DNA of 64,000 bases from Bacteroidales bacterium (GCA_029009115.1 JAQXJU010000064.1:1-64000); one strand, 5' to 3'. Shown: positions 38,848 to 47,477, counted from the first letter of the stretch. Numbers and translations: made by a program. The notes: generated from the sequence alone by a model not told the origin.

Positions 38848-40089
38848 ATGACAAGAAAAAGTCACAATTCCGGATTCGCAGATGTACTTGCAGACCTGAA
38901 AGACAAAACTCTCAGGAAGGTAGTCTCGAAGGTCCCGGAGTGGGAAGGAACTGCAGGCTTGCAGGTAGCGGCTTCAATCAACGCAGAGCAGTGCAGCGGA
39001 AGTGCCACAGCCCGATACAAGGCGGCCCTCGCACTGAGCCTCGCAGTTCAGCCCGGAGCACGCCCGGCAAAAGAGCCCCCGGCAAGGATAGCCGACCTTA
39101 CCGGTGGCCTTGGAGTTGACAGCTGGTTCTTCTCCAGAGAGTTCGACGAAGTACTTTACTGCGAGATTCAGGAAGCGTACTGCAAAGCCGCAGCCCACAA
39201 CTTCAAAATTCTCGGGGCAGATAATATCCTCGTCCGGCAACATTGCAGCGCCCCCGACCAGGCAACAAAGGCCCTTCTGGAAGATTTCAAGCCAGATGTC
39301 ATATTCCTCGACCCTGCGCGGAGGAACTCTTCAGGGAGCAAGGTGTTCAGGCTTGAAGACTGCGAGCCGAATCTTCTCGGGATGCTCCTCCTGCTTCGCT
39401 CCTGCAGCCGGTGGATACTGGCCAAGGTCTCCCCTATGGCCGATATTGCGTTGCTCACTCGCCAGTTGGGGCCGTGCCTGAAAGAGATTCACATAGTGCA
39501 GTCGAAATCAGAGTTGAAGGAACTTCTGCTGGTAATCTCAGGAGAGAAAGAGGAGTACGCCGAGCCACTGATTACCGTTGCCGATGCCGACAATCTCTGC
39601 GAAGGGGCAGTCTTCTCCTTCAGGAGGAGCGAGGAAGAATACGCCGCCTCGGCAAGGCGCAGGCACGCCACAGAAGGCAGCACAATACGCGAGGGCAGCA
39701 TCATCTTCGAACCTGGTCCGGCCCTGGCAAAGTCAGGTGCCTTCAATCTGATTGCATCGAGGATTGGAGCAACACAGCTGGACCGCTCGACCCACCTTTA
39801 CCTGAACCCCGGAGAAGAACCGCCCCGGCAGTTCGGTAAAATATGGCAGGTCATCGAAGTACAGCCCTTCGGAGGGAAGTCCCTGAAGGATATCAGCCGC
39901 CGCTACAGCGACGCGGAAGTTTCGGCAAGGGGAATACCGATGACTTCAGAAGAAATGCGCCGGAAGATGGGCCTCAAATCCGGAGGAGGAGTTCATATTT
40001 TCGGAGTCGGGGTATCTCCCGAAATCAATGCTGAAGGCATCGGCAACGCGAAGGGACGTATGCTCCTCCTCGTATGCCGCAGGGTTTAG
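38848..40089 (+). CDS. THUMP-like class I SAM methyltransferase
   Basis: The product is 413 aa from the ATG at 38848; the ORF-track start at 38737 lies upstream of the promoter. It shows the SAM-binding ADLTGGLGVDSWFF motif near residue 88, the acidic residue in CEIQE, and FLDPARRN, the catalytic-type motif. The C-terminal part matches the THUMP-like domain found in these Bacteroidetes methyltransferases. A nucleic acid substrate is likely but not identified. Its stop lies 2 bp from the convergent peptidase stop. Confidence 0.82.
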   Translation: MTRKSHNSGFADVLADLKDKTLRKVVSKVPEWEGTAGLQVAASINAEQCSGSATARYKAALALSLAVQPGARPAKEPPARIADLTGGLGVDSWFFSREFDEVLYCEIQEAYCKAAAHNFKILGADNILVRQHCSAPDQATKALLEDFKPDVIFLDPARRNSSGSKVFRLEDCEPNLLGMLLLLRSCSRWILAKVSPMADIALLTRQLGPCLKEIHIVQSKSELKELLLVISGEKEEYAEPLITVADADNLCEGAVFSFRRSEEEYAASARRRHATEGSTIREGSIIFEPGPALAKSGAFNLIASRIGATQLDRSTHLYLNPGEEPPRQFGKIWQVIEVQPFGGKSLKDISRRYSDAEVSARGIPMTSEEMRRKMGLKSGGGVHIFGVGVSPEINAEGIGNAKGRMLLLVCRRV

Positions 40090-40091
40090 CT

Positions 40092-42260
40092 TCAGTTCTT
40101 GAGATAACGCATCCAGAAGTCTTTGTCCGATTCCCAGGAATGCACTCCCTGGGCACCCCGGTATCCGTGCATGCCGTCGGGATATATCATCAGCTCAAAC
40201 TTTTTGCCCTGGCGCTGGAGTTCGTCCACAAGTTGCAGGGTATTCTGGAAATGCACATTGTCGTCGCCTGTGCCGTGGGTCAGCTTGAGCATCACCGAGC
40301 CGTCGTCGGGTCCAGAACAACTTACCGGATAAGATGCCACCATCCCGGTAACTCGATTGTTCTCATAGCCTTCGGGATTGGTCTGGGGAGTACGCATAAA
40401 ACGTTCGGTGTAGTGGGTGTCATACAGGGCCCAGTCATAAACTCCCCCGCCGGCAATCCCGTAATGAAAGACATCGCTGTGCTCGAAAAGCAACCTGGCT
40501 GTCATCGTTCCGCCAAAGGAGAAACCCTCGACCCCAATCTTGGCGGGATTGACATACGACAGGCTCTTCAGCCACATTCCCCACTCCACAAAGTCCGAGA
40601 CTTCGGTTTCGGAGAGGCGGCAGTAAATCTGATCAAGCCCTTCGCGGCCGTTGTGTCCCGAAGAACGGACATCGGCAACAAGATGGATGATTCCATTCTG
40701 CGACCACCACTGGCTTTCAGGGGTAGGGACACGCCATCTGTCATATACATACGCGGTATTGGGACCTCCGTAAATTTCGACGTGGACGGGGTACTTTTTC
40801 GAAGGGTCGAAATCCAGAGGATAGACTATTTTCCCGGGTACTGTAAGACCGCAGGAGAGAGTAAGGCGGACATCCTGGGGAAGTGCATAAAGAGACAGGT
40901 CACAAGTTTCTGATTTGCTGTCATATACCATAGAGCATCGACGGGCGTACCGGTCATTGTGCTTACGTGATGATGCTCGTTTCGAAGATGAGTTCCGGGC
41001 AACTCTTGCCGCCTTCCAGGAAAGATGGGCGCAGGAAGTCTCGAACACCCAGACCTGAGTCGGAGTCGTGTAGTTGCCCAGGGAGCACAGGAAATACTTT
41101 CCGTCCGGAGAGAAACTGACTCCTGATACATCGTAGAGGGGGTCGGTGAGAGTCTGGACCTGACAAGTGCCCACATCAACCCTATACAGGGCAGACCTGA
41201 CATCAGAGTCCCTGTGGGCCGTAAAGTAGAGCTGATTCGCCGTGGCATCGTAACGCAGAAGCCTTACCCTCCAGTTATTTCCTTCAGTCAGGCGCTTAAG
41301 GGTCTTTCCGTCGTAGGAGAGGAAATAAATCTGCTGCCAGCCAGTCTCGAAAGACCTTGCCATAAATAGCCCTGTGTCGGAGAATACCATTCCTTCTATC
41401 CAGTTGAGCCAGGTGGAACTGCTTTCGCTATATACCGGCTTCTTGCTGCCGTCTGAAGCATTCACAGCAAACAGGTCAAGATGATTCTGCAGACGGGGCT
41501 CCCTTGAAACAAAGAGAGTGCGGCTGTCTGCTCCCCAGAAAGGAGTTCCGAAATACTGGTCTTCGGCAGGGTCAAAATCGGCCCAGACCGTCTTCTGCGG
41601 CGAGTCAAGGTCTATAATGCCTATCCTGACCTGCGGGTTCTCTTCTCCGGCCTTGGGATAGCGGGTCTGCGAGAGTTTTCCGTCCTGGCCGAAAGGTGAA
41701 TAGATGGGAAACATCGGAACCCTGCTGTTGTCGAAGCGGTAGAATGCTATTTTCCGCGAATCCGGCGACCACCAGAAGGCCCGGTAGCGCGAGGGGCGGC
41801 CAAATATTTCCTCGTAATATACCCAGGAAGCATATCCGTTGAGAATCAGGGAACTGCCATCGTCGGTCAGGCGCAGCTCCTGCCCGTCGGTGGATCGCAG
41901 GACATACAGGTCATTCCCCTTGGTATATGCCAGGTATGAAGAATCCGGCGACCAGCTGGGATTGACTGCTCCCTCAGGGACAGAGATCCCAGAATCGGGA
42001 GATGCTGATGTAATGCGGCCCTCTTCAGGCTCGCAGGGGCATGTTGTAAACAATGGTACCGTCAGTTCGAAGGGAGACGGCGCATCCTTTGAACCAGGGA
42101 ACCTGAATATTGCCTGAGTATCTGAGGTCCAGCGGTATGAGGGAAGAGGCCTGAAGTCGGAGGCGTCTAGAGCGTCCGTTGCGGGAGCAGCGGCTGCAGG
42201 AACAAGCGCCGTGGCTGAGCACAGGCCGAGGGTCATAAATGTCATCAATAATCTTTTCAT
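40092..42260 (-). CDS. S9 family dipeptidyl-peptidase IV-like peptidase, exported
   Basis: The product is 722 aa from the ATG at 42260, which starts the signal peptide (RLLMTFMTLGLCSATALVPA) and overlaps the helicase stop; the track start at 42395 would add 45 unrelated residues. An N-terminal beta-propeller (about 40-450) precedes the alpha/beta hydrolase domain with the nucleophile in GFSFGG, Asp in HGTGDDNVHF and His in PDGMHGYRG. It would release dipeptides from peptides in the periplasm. The usual GWSYGG is GFSFGG here. Confidence 0.92.
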   Translation of the reverse strand: MKRLLMTFMTLGLCSATALVPAAAAPATDALDASDFRPLPSYRWTSDTQAIFRFPGSKDAPSPFELTVPLFTTCPCEPEEGRITSASPDSGISVPEGAVNPSWSPDSSYLAYTKGNDLYVLRSTDGQELRLTDDGSSLILNGYASWVYYEEIFGRPSRYRAFWWSPDSRKIAFYRFDNSRVPMFPIYSPFGQDGKLSQTRYPKAGEENPQVRIGIIDLDSPQKTVWADFDPAEDQYFGTPFWGADSRTLFVSREPRLQNHLDLFAVNASDGSKKPVYSESSSTWLNWIEGMVFSDTGLFMARSFETGWQQIYFLSYDGKTLKRLTEGNNWRVRLLRYDATANQLYFTAHRDSDVRSALYRVDVGTCQVQTLTDPLYDVSGVSFSPDGKYFLCSLGNYTTPTQVWVFETSCAHLSWKAARVARNSSSKRASSRKHNDRYARRCSMVYDSKSETCDLSLYALPQDVRLTLSCGLTVPGKIVYPLDFDPSKKYPVHVEIYGGPNTAYVYDRWRVPTPESQWWSQNGIIHLVADVRSSGHNGREGLDQIYCRLSETEVSDFVEWGMWLKSLSYVNPAKIGVEGFSFGGTMTARLLFEHSDVFHYGIAGGGVYDWALYDTHYTERFMRTPQTNPEGYENNRVTGMVASYPVSCSGPDDGSVMLKLTHGTGDDNVHFQNTLQLVDELQRQGKKFELMIYPDGMHGYRGAQGVHSWESDKDFWMRYLKN

Positions 42261-43690
42261 ACGAAGAATCTGTCCGGAAAATTCACAAGATATACTTTTT
42301 CGACCGCACGGGTAAGAGCCGTGTACAGCCATTTCAGGTCGTCGAGGGTCTGTTCGCTCTGCCAGAAGGGGTTGTCTATGAACACGCATTTCCACTGCCC
42401 GCCTTGCGACTTGTGGCAGGTGATTGCCTCGGCATACTTAATCAGGAGGGCATTGTAATACTTGTCCTCACGCATAGTCTGGTAGCGCTTGCGCTTGCCG
42501 CGTATATGGGCATAATCTTCCCACACCCCGTTGTAGAGGGCATTCTGCTGCTCACGGCTCAATGAGGAGCTTTCTGACGAAAGGGCGTCGAGGCACAGCT
42601 TGGCCTTTATGATACGGTCGCCGTAGTCGGGCAGCCTCAGGGTGGCATCAGCGAAGTGCAGCGAATACCTTTCTTCAAAGCCCTTGATAGACTGGAGATA
42701 AGCCATATCTCCATTGGCGATGTACTCCAGAGGGTCGTTCTCTTCGAGAAACTGATAGCAGTTCTTGACTATCATAAGCTTGTCGCCATAGACCAGCTGT
42801 TCTTCCTTGAACTGTACCGCCGAACGGATTCCGAGATTGTAGCGGTTGGCGCGTTTGTTGGAACGGGTCAGGACTATTGTCTCTTCCTCGCCGTAGTGCG
42901 AATAAGCATCAGTGAGGGCATCGATGAGTTCACCTCCGCTAATCCGGAGCACGTCATCGAATCCGTCTGAGCGGAGCCTCAGGCCGTCGAATGTATCGTC
43001 GGGCGCTGCCTCGCATATCAAGTTTCTGACTTCAGTGGCATTGTGAAGAATGCCAGACTCCTTATGCTGGCGGACTACCGTAGTGAGGCTGGCAAAACGG
43101 ACTCCCCCGAAGGCATCCATAAAATTCTCTGACAGAGCCGGGCTGCAGTCCAACCCCACCGGGGGAAGCTGGGCGGAGTCGCCAACGAGCACGAGGCGGC
43201 AGCCGGAGCCGCTGCGGACATAGCTTACAAGGTCTTCAAGAAGATTGCCCGAACCGAAGACTGCCCCGGAGCCCTGCTGCAGCGAGTCAATCCCTATCAG
43301 GGACACCTCGTCCACGATGTAGAGTGTATCCCGAGACTTGTTGTATGCCAGAGAAAACTGCCCCAGACCATCGTCTCCCACCGCCTTCTGCCGGTAGATG
43401 TGCTTGTGAACGGTATAAGCCGGCCTTCCGGAGAATTGCGACAGCACCTTGGCGGCGCGTCCCGTGGGGGCAAGCAGGACAGTAGGAACCTTCATTTCGG
43501 TCATCGAGGCTATCAGGGCGGATATGGCGGTAGTTTTGCCCGTACCGGCATAACCGTTGATAACCATTATGTCGCCGTCGTCCGAAGTGATGAAGTCTGC
43601 AAGTTCACGAAAGAGGGAATCCTGGCAGGAGGTAGGTTCCAGGGCCATGCGGCGGCGGAAATCCTCATAAAGAAAGTCACTTCTGCCCAT
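42257..43690 (-). CDS. RecD-like ATP-dependent DNA helicase
   Basis: The product is 477 aa. Walker A is GYAGTGKTT near residue 47, followed by a DEVSLIG Walker B, LVGDSAQLPP, and the UvrD_C_2-type TCHKSQGGQW near the C-terminus. It is a compact superfamily 1B helicase (AAA_30 plus UvrD_C_2). It overlaps the sensor-like gene by one base and the peptidase by 4 bp. Confidence 0.9.
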   Translation of the reverse strand: MGRSDFLYEDFRRRMALEPTSCQDSLFRELADFITSDDGDIMVINGYAGTGKTTAISALIASMTEMKVPTVLLAPTGRAAKVLSQFSGRPAYTVHKHIYRQKAVGDDGLGQFSLAYNKSRDTLYIVDEVSLIGIDSLQQGSGAVFGSGNLLEDLVSYVRSGSGCRLVLVGDSAQLPPVGLDCSPALSENFMDAFGGVRFASLTTVVRQHKESGILHNATEVRNLICEAAPDDTFDGLRLRSDGFDDVLRISGGELIDALTDAYSHYGEEETIVLTRSNKRANRYNLGIRSAVQFKEEQLVYGDKLMIVKNCYQFLEENDPLEYIANGDMAYLQSIKGFEERYSLHFADATLRLPDYGDRIIKAKLCLDALSSESSSLSREQQNALYNGVWEDYAHIRGKRKRYQTMREDKYYNALLIKYAEAITCHKSQGGQWKCVFIDNPFWQSEQTLDDLKWLYTALTRAVEKVYLVNFPDRFFV

Positions 43691-44526
43691 TATCTTCCGT
43701 TGTCCTTCTCTTTGAGAATGTTTATCCTCTGTTTGAGATTGCGGTTCTCGACAGTAAGGTCGAAGATCGAGGAGTTGAGTTCAGACAGCTGGTCATCGCC
43801 CTCAAAACTGTAGTTGTATGTCTTCCCGTGCTGAATGTACGCCTTGAGCGAAGACAGCATATGGTAGATGGGATTGACATAATAGCTGAGCATAAAGAAA
43901 ATCAGCATCAGTACCAGAAGAATGCCCACGCCCACGGCAACAGCTCCGGGGATTATGCTGCGGTAGAATCCTGAGTCGAAGTCGGCAGAGTTCTTTTTGA
44001 GGTCGCGGTAAATGGCCGAGGTCAGAGAATCGATATCGCCCCTGAGCCTGTTGAAGCGGGGCTGGAGACGATCGAAATACCAGCTGCGTGAATCTATGAA
44101 GTCGGAATGAAGGACATCCTGCAGTTCGAGGGATGTGAGCATAAAAGCGGTGTACGAATAAACCACCGAATCGGCCAGAGGGAGGATCACCTTTGAGGTA
44201 AGGGAGTTGCGCAGTGAGTCGCAGTGAGCCATAAAGCCCTGGGCATCGATATCCGGCAGGCTCGCCGAAGCTTCTTCACCTATGACAGAGAGAATATCCA
44301 GATTGTAAGCGGCGCTGACCTCCGAAAGCTTCTGGGCAACGTTGATACTGTTGATATTGTCGGCGATGAGATCTGAGACATATGTGCTCATACTCCTGTA
44401 TTCCAAGATAGAAATAATGCTGGAAGTCAGCAATATTACAACAACTGCGCTCATACTGAGCACCAGTTTGGAGCGCAATGTGAGCGAGCGTGTTTTCAAT
44501 CCTTTCAAAATATTTTTTAAAGGCAT
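43690..44526 (-). CDS. membrane sensor-like protein, periplasmic helical domain plus HAMP-like end
   Basis: The product is 278 aa from an ATG at 44526. The ORF-track start at 44556 overlaps the promoter element, so the downstream ATG is better. There is a membrane segment near residues 21-42, a helical periplasmic region of about 150 residues, a second membrane segment near 190-212, then a HAMP-like region (NPIYHMLSSLKAYIQHG) and a C-terminal coiled coil. No kinase, cyclase or chemotaxis signalling domain follows. It resembles the input half of a receptor. Confidence 0.65.
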   Translation of the reverse strand: MPLKNILKGLKTRSLTLRSKLVLSMSAVVVILLTSSIISILEYRSMSTYVSDLIADNINSINVAQKLSEVSAAYNLDILSVIGEEASASLPDIDAQGFMAHCDSLRNSLTSKVILPLADSVVYSYTAFMLTSLELQDVLHSDFIDSRSWYFDRLQPRFNRLRGDIDSLTSAIYRDLKKNSADFDSGFYRSIIPGAVAVGVGILLVLMLIFFMLSYYVNPIYHMLSSLKAYIQHGKTYNYSFEGDDQLSELNSSIFDLTVENRNLKQRINILKEKDNGR

Positions 44527-44553
44527 TTTGAAAATATTTTCATTAATGGGTAG

Positions 44554-44561
44554 CAAATATA
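44554..44561 (-). promoter_or_regulatory. -7 promoter element of the sensor-like gene
   Basis: TATATTTG on the minus strand matches TAnnTTTG, about 28 bp upstream of the ATG at 44526. It overlaps the upstream ATG chosen by the ORF track, which argues against that start. Confidence 0.6.
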
Positions 44562-44573
44562 AAGATTAAATCT

Positions 44574-44581
44574 TATTTTTG
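44574..44581 (+). promoter_or_regulatory. -7 promoter element abutting the ROK gene ATG
   Basis: TATTTTTG matches TAnnTTTG and ends 5 bp before the ATG at 44587. It lies 12 bp from the divergent sensor promoter, so a leaderless or near-leaderless transcript is expected. Confidence 0.55.
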
Positions 44582-44586
44582 CTTCT

Positions 44587-45792
44587 ATGAAAAAGAATTT
44601 CTTAAGGGAGAAAAACGACAAGACAGCATTGTCGATGCGTTTAGCGTTGAAATTGTGCATAACCAACGGCAGCAGCAGCATTGCTGATTTCAGCCGCGAG
44701 TTGAACCTGAGTGTCCCCACTGCAACCAAAATTATCGGCGACCTGGTTGAAGAGGGATTTCTGATGGAAGAAGGCAAACTGGGAACATCAGGAGGCCGCA
44801 AGCCCAGCATTTTCGGTCTCAATCCCGATGCCGGCTATTTTCTGGGCGTAGATATAGCAAGACAGCACTTTCACATTGCAGTAACCAATTTCAAAGGTGA
44901 AGAAGTGCTTTTCATTCAGGACATTGCCTACGTTCTGGAGGCCAGTTCAGACTCATTCCACGGAATCTGCTCCCTGATAAAAGAAAAGGTTACAGGCGCC
45001 GGCATACCATGGATCAAGATTCTCGGAGCCGGGATCAGTCTTTCGGGAAGGGTCAACCCCGAAAAGGGATTCTCTTTCTCTTACTTCCTCAATGACGAGT
45101 TCCCCATCAAGGACCTCTTTCAGATGGAACTTCAGCTCCCTATCAGCATAGAGAACGATTCGCGTGCAATGACCTACGGAGAGTATCTGTTCCGCGGAGA
45201 GGATGCCGACCCCAACACCATCTTCATCAATTTGAGCTACGGGCTCGGTATGGGTATGATTCTGGACGGAAAACTCTACTACGGAACGTCGGGATTCTCT
45301 GGAGAAATAGGACATTTCCCCTTGCTGGACAATGACATACTCTGCCGCTGCGGCAAAGTCGGATGTCTCGAGACCGGAGCATCGGGACTAGCTCTGAAAC
45401 GTATTATCTGCGACCATCTCAAGGCAGGCAGGCGTTCGTCGCTGAGCAAACTCTACAAGCAGAAAGAGGGAGACCTCAAGCTTCACGAGATTCTTCAGGC
45501 AGTCGAAGAAGAGGATATGCTTGCCATCGAAGGTGTCGAGATCATCGGCGAGACCCTCGGAAAGGGCATTGCCGGTATCATCAACATCTTCAACCCCGGT
45601 CAGCTGATCATCGGCGGACGTCTGATAGTCGGGAAGGATTACCTGATGCTCCCCGTTAAGACTGCCGTCAACAAGTATTCCCTGTCCAAGGTCAGCATCG
45701 ACACCAAGATCAGTTTCTCAAAGCTCGGCCGCAAGGCTGCCGCCATCGGTGACTGCCTGCTGAGCCGTTCAAAGGTGCTGGGAATCATCTGA
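44587..45792 (+). CDS. ROK family transcriptional regulator / sugar kinase-like protein
   Basis: The product is 401 aa. An N-terminal winged helix-turn-helix (about 15-75, with ADFSRELNLSVPTATKIIG) precedes a ROK sugar-kinase fold with the FLGVDIARQHF phosphate loop, an SGFSGEIGHFP substrate loop and the zinc motif CRCGKVGCLE. This NagC/Mlc-like architecture is that of regulators that respond to a sugar or amino sugar. The ligand is not evident. The gene is followed by repeat array B. Confidence 0.88.
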   Translation: MKKNFLREKNDKTALSMRLALKLCITNGSSSIADFSRELNLSVPTATKIIGDLVEEGFLMEEGKLGTSGGRKPSIFGLNPDAGYFLGVDIARQHFHIAVTNFKGEEVLFIQDIAYVLEASSDSFHGICSLIKEKVTGAGIPWIKILGAGISLSGRVNPEKGFSFSYFLNDEFPIKDLFQMELQLPISIENDSRAMTYGEYLFRGEDADPNTIFINLSYGLGMGMILDGKLYYGTSGFSGEIGHFPLLDNDILCRCGKVGCLETGASGLALKRIICDHLKAGRRSSLSKLYKQKEGDLKLHEILQAVEEEDMLAIEGVEIIGETLGKGIAGIINIFNPGQLIIGGRLIVGKDYLMLPVKTAVNKYSLSKVSIDTKISFSKLGRKAAAIGDCLLSRSKVLGII

Positions 45793-45799
45793 TTTCATA

Positions 45800-45945
45800 A
45801 GTTTGAGAGAGGGCAAGATAGGCGGTGAGTTTGAGAGAGGCAAGGACGGGCGCTGGCGTTGACATTTGGAAGGACGAGAGAAGGAGAAGCGGCGAGTTTA
45901 AGAGAGGCACGAGAGGCAAGGACGGGAGAGAGGCGAGCACCAGAC
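45800..45945. repeat. GA-rich degenerate direct repeats
   Basis: The motif AGTTTGAGAGAGGCAAG and variants recur near 45800, 45827 and 45896, often followed by GACGGG. This low-complexity block lies between the ROK stop and repeat array B and would extend the array's minus-strand open frame. Confidence 0.65.
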
Positions 45946-45965
45946 TCGGCGAACAGTAGATAACC

Positions 45966-46240
45966 GGTGAAATTCACCCCGAAGAACAATGTGCCCCAGA
46001 AGGCCTTCTGAAGGGGGTAAGCTCGAAAGGTGAATTTCACGAGATTGCCCAATCGGCCTCTGAGGTACTTCTGAAGGGGGTAGCCTCGACCGGTGAAATT
46101 CACCTTTGAAACCAATGTGCCTCTGAGGGCATTGTAGAGGGGGTCAGGCTCTGAGGTGGACACAAATTCGTTCCACCTCCGAAGGCAACCTGCCCCAGAA
46201 GGCATTCTGACAGGGGTTACCCCGAAAGGTGAATTTCACG
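45966..46240 (-). repeat. modular repeat array B (same element as array A, opposite strand)
   Basis: Four GGTGAAWTTCAC cores start at 45966, 46029, 46092 and 46228 (spacings 63, 63, 136). The hairpin module (GAGGTGGA, 11-nt loop, TCCACCTC) spans 46153-46179 and its centre is exactly midway between the last two cores, as in array A. Read on the minus strand, the order core, hairpin, core, core matches array A on the plus strand, with one extra unit. It fills most of the 473-bp gap between the ROK gene and the YgbA-like gene. Confidence 0.9.
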
Positions 46241-46265
46241 GAAAGCGGATTAGTTACCATTTGAA

Positions 46266-46625
46266 TTGTCAATTAATAGTGAGGTTATAGCTTTGGGACG
46301 CATCGACTGGGAGAAGAGGACTGTCAGGCATATGATTGAGTTGTGGTGCCAGAAGAACCACGGCCACAAGGCTATGTTTGATATGGACCGGAATAGCCTC
46401 GGAGGCAAGGCAATGTGTGAAGAGTGTCGAAAGATGCTTGACTACTCTTTGGCGCGACTAGACCATTGCCGTTTCGGGGACCGGAAGACAAAGTGCCACA
46501 AGTGCACTGTACACTGCTATCGTCCGGATATGCGCGAGAAGATTCGGGCAGTGATGCGATTCAGTGGCCCGAGAATGATACTATTTCACCCGCTGGAAGC
46601 ATTGAGGTATCTGCTATCACCGTAA
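46266..46625 (+). CDS. YgbA-like 'nitrous oxide-stimulated promoter' family protein
   Basis: The product is about 110-119 aa. The conserved Cys/His pattern is clear: an EKRTVRHMIELWCQKNHG block, CEEC, then KCHKCTVHCY and a C-terminal RFSGPRMILFHP. This fits PF11756 (E. coli YgbA, linked to nitrosative stress). The start is unclear: in-frame candidates are TTG at 46266 or TTG at 46293, with no ATG before the conserved part; an in-frame stop sits at 46251, just after repeat array B. The start may have been displaced by the repeat. Confidence 0.8.
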   Translation: MSINSEVIALGRIDWEKRTVRHMIELWCQKNHGHKAMFDMDRNSLGGKAMCEECRKMLDYSLARLDHCRFGDRKTKCHKCTVHCYRPDMREKIRAVMRFSGPRMILFHPLEALRYLLSP

Positions 46626-46713
46626 TTGTGTTCAATCTATTCCAAAAGACTCTCTCGCAAACTTCGGAAGCAATGCCAAAACCAGTGCCCGACAGGTCTG
46701 GCGAACCAGCACT

Positions 46714-46749
46714 AAAACGCCCTCCCGCCTTCTTTTCCGGCAGGAGGGC
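46714..46749 (-). terminator. intrinsic terminator of hsp20
   Basis: On the minus strand GCCCTCCTGCC pairs with GGCGGGAGGGC (one G-U) around a 9-nt loop, followed by GTTTTAG. It lies 25 bp past the hsp20 stop. Confidence 0.75.
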
Positions 46750-46773
46750 ATACGCGTCAAGCCTGATTACTGC

Positions 46774-47205
46774 TTACTGAATCTCAATCTGCTTTACGGC
46801 AGGCTGTCTTTCAGTGACCTTAACCTTCGGTATTTCAATGGTAAGGATACCGTTGTTTACCGTGGCCTTGATTTCGTCCCTGTTCACATCTTCAGGAAGA
46901 GCGAGGCTCTGTTCGAACTTGCGATATGAGAACTCTCTGCGAAGGTACTTCCTCTTCTTGTCCTCATCCTTGCTTTCGTTCTTCTTCTCAAGGGTCAGTA
47001 CCAGATAGTTGTCATCCGTTACATTGACCTTGAAGTCTTCCTTAGTCATTCCAGGTGCGGCGACCTCGACCTTGTAGTCTGTCTCGTCCTCAATAACATT
47101 GATGGCCGGAGCGGTTGTGCTTGTGCGGTTCATCCAATCATTGGCGAAGAAATCGTTGAAGATTTCGGGCAGCCAATTCTGTTCGTAACGTCTCATAGGT
47201 GTCAT
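46774..47205 (-). CDS. Hsp20 / alpha-crystallin small heat shock protein
   Basis: The product is 143 aa. It has an N-terminal aromatic segment, the alpha-crystallin domain (VIEDETDYKVEVAAPGM to NGILTIEIPKV, noted in parts) and a short C-terminal tail with a V-x-Q-I-E-I end. Such proteins hold unfolding proteins during stress. The ATG at 47205 is preceded by AGGAGA, an unusually good Shine-Dalgarno for a Bacteroidetes gene. Confidence 0.93.
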   Translation of the reverse strand: MTPMRRYEQNWLPEIFNDFFANDWMNRTSTTAPAINVIEDETDYKVEVAAPGMTKEDFKVNVTDDNYLVLTLEKKNESKDEDKKRKYLRREFSYRKFEQSLALPEDVNRDEIKATVNNGILTIEIPKVKVTERQPAVKQIEIQ

Positions 47206-47368
47206 GATAAAAGTCTCCTATACTAAGTTGTTAAACATATTAACCTGCCCCGTTGTTCGAACGATCATTCATAACCGGATGGTCGCTCTCGCTGTCGCGG
47301 GAACAATCAGCACATTGTCAAATCCGGTGCCAGATGCCCAGATAACCCTTAGAAGTGAAACCGATACT

Positions 47369-47400
47369 GACAGAATGTGCACAAAAGTGGACAGAATGTC
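47369..47400. promoter_or_regulatory. paired dyad sites, possible hsp20 operator
   Basis: GACAGAATGTG at 47369-47379 and GACAGAATGTC at 47390-47400 are 21 bp apart, about two helical turns. The second is a perfect GACA-TGTC dyad. They lie about 165-195 bp upstream of the hsp20 ATG and just beyond the glnS terminator. Confidence 0.4.
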
Positions 47401-47401
47401 T

Positions 47402-47444
47402 AAAAAACTGCCAGACTACTATCTGAACACCCGCCAAAGTCTGG
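47402..47444 (-). terminator. intrinsic terminator of glnS
   Basis: On the minus strand CCAGACT and AGTCTGG form a 7-bp stem around a 20-nt loop, followed by CAGTTTTTTA. It lies about 34 bp past the glnS stop. Confidence 0.6.
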
Positions 47445-47477
47445 GGAGGGCAATCCGGGTTGAAGGTGAGCTTCAGC

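Larger units (their letters stand above)
47206..47477. other. intergenic region between hsp20 and glnS
   Basis: This 272-bp stretch holds the glnS terminator, two GACAGAATGT half-similar sites and the hsp20 leader. No exact TAnnTTTG element for hsp20 was found; TATGTTTA near 47230 is the closest. No RNA gene was recognised. Confidence 0.5.

Noticed and set aside
41839-42395. Extended N-terminus of the DPP-IV-like peptidase from 42395
   Set aside because: The extra 45 residues lie inside the helicase gene and precede a clear signal peptide that starts at 42260.
45966-46240. CRISPR array
   Set aside because: The cores are short near-palindromes, the intervening sequence is itself repeated rather than unique, and no cas genes are nearby.
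47206-47477. tRNA or small RNA gene in the hsp20-glnS gap
   Set aside because: No cloverleaf or T-loop sequence was found; the structure seen is explained by a terminator and operator-like sites.
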